A stretch of 13,969 nt of DNA from Deltaproteobacteria bacterium (GTDB lineage Bacteria; Desulfobacterota_B; Binatia; UBA9968): contig VBKY01000371.1 in NCBI GenBank assembly GCA_005879255.1, positions 1-13,969 on the forward strand, given 5' to 3'. The position numbers and the translations under genes are program-made. Below the pieces are notes generated by a model, which worked only from the letters and a program-made list of their open reading frames with translations, searched no databases and was not told the DNA's origin. Position 1 is the first letter of the stretch. Each line of letters opens with the position of its first letter. Below, in pieces: positions 13,969 to 13,969 of this stretch.

Positions 13969-13969
13969 A

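Noticed and set aside
1..13969. tRNA, rRNA, CRISPR array, insertion sequence or phage genes
   Set aside because: Looked for and not seen: no regularly spaced repeat-spacer units other than the 9-bp array, no transposase- or integrase-like protein and no recognisable RNA gene.

Overview
The window is almost entirely one co-directional run of minus-strand genes (about 13.5 kb). Nearly all of the recognisable ones concern transition metals in the cell envelope. A TonB protein, a predicted outer-membrane beta-barrel and many Sec signal peptides point to a Gram-negative bacterium. SCO1-type and Cox11-like copper factors suggest aerobic respiration with a heme-copper oxidase. No taxonomic marker gene is present. 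A deltaproteobacterial-type or related uncultured lineage is only a guess from gene style and the 9-bp intergenic repeats.

Layout in the direction of minus-strand transcription, from the right edge. (1) A metal-uptake block, 13968-9034: the C-terminal end of a membrane protein (probably an MFS transporter), a TonB, a methyltransferase with a His-rich N-terminus, and a ZnuA/TroA-type lipoprotein, an ABC ATPase and an ABC-3 permease, followed by a small His-rich membrane protein. A striking array of 9-bp repeats in inverted arrangement lies between the ATPase and permease genes. (2) A copper block, 8930-359: a frameshifted beta-barrel gene, CopC, a DUF4198-type protein, a second CopC, CopD with a C-terminal Ig-like/His domain, and a stand-alone copy of that same domain. 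After these come two copies of a two-gene cassette, [NTF2-like + Cox11-like protein] followed by SCO1. An exported SAM methyltransferase separates the two cassettes, and a DUF4382-like exported protein ends the run.

The left edge holds the 3' end of an unidentified plus-strand gene that converges on the operon.

Working model (inference): the right-hand block imports zinc or a related divalent metal. The left-hand block moves copper from the outer membrane through CopC and CopD to periplasmic or membrane-anchored copper-insertion factors. The most interesting element is the duplicated cassette pairing SCO1 with a divergent, one-cysteine Cox11-like domain fused to an NTF2-like domain. In both copies the start codon of the SCO1 gene is embedded at the same place in the end of the partner gene.

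Several starts were moved from the longest open frame using ribosome-binding sites, signal peptides or 4-base GTGA stop/start overlaps. No rRNA, tRNA, CRISPR array, insertion sequence or phage gene was seen.
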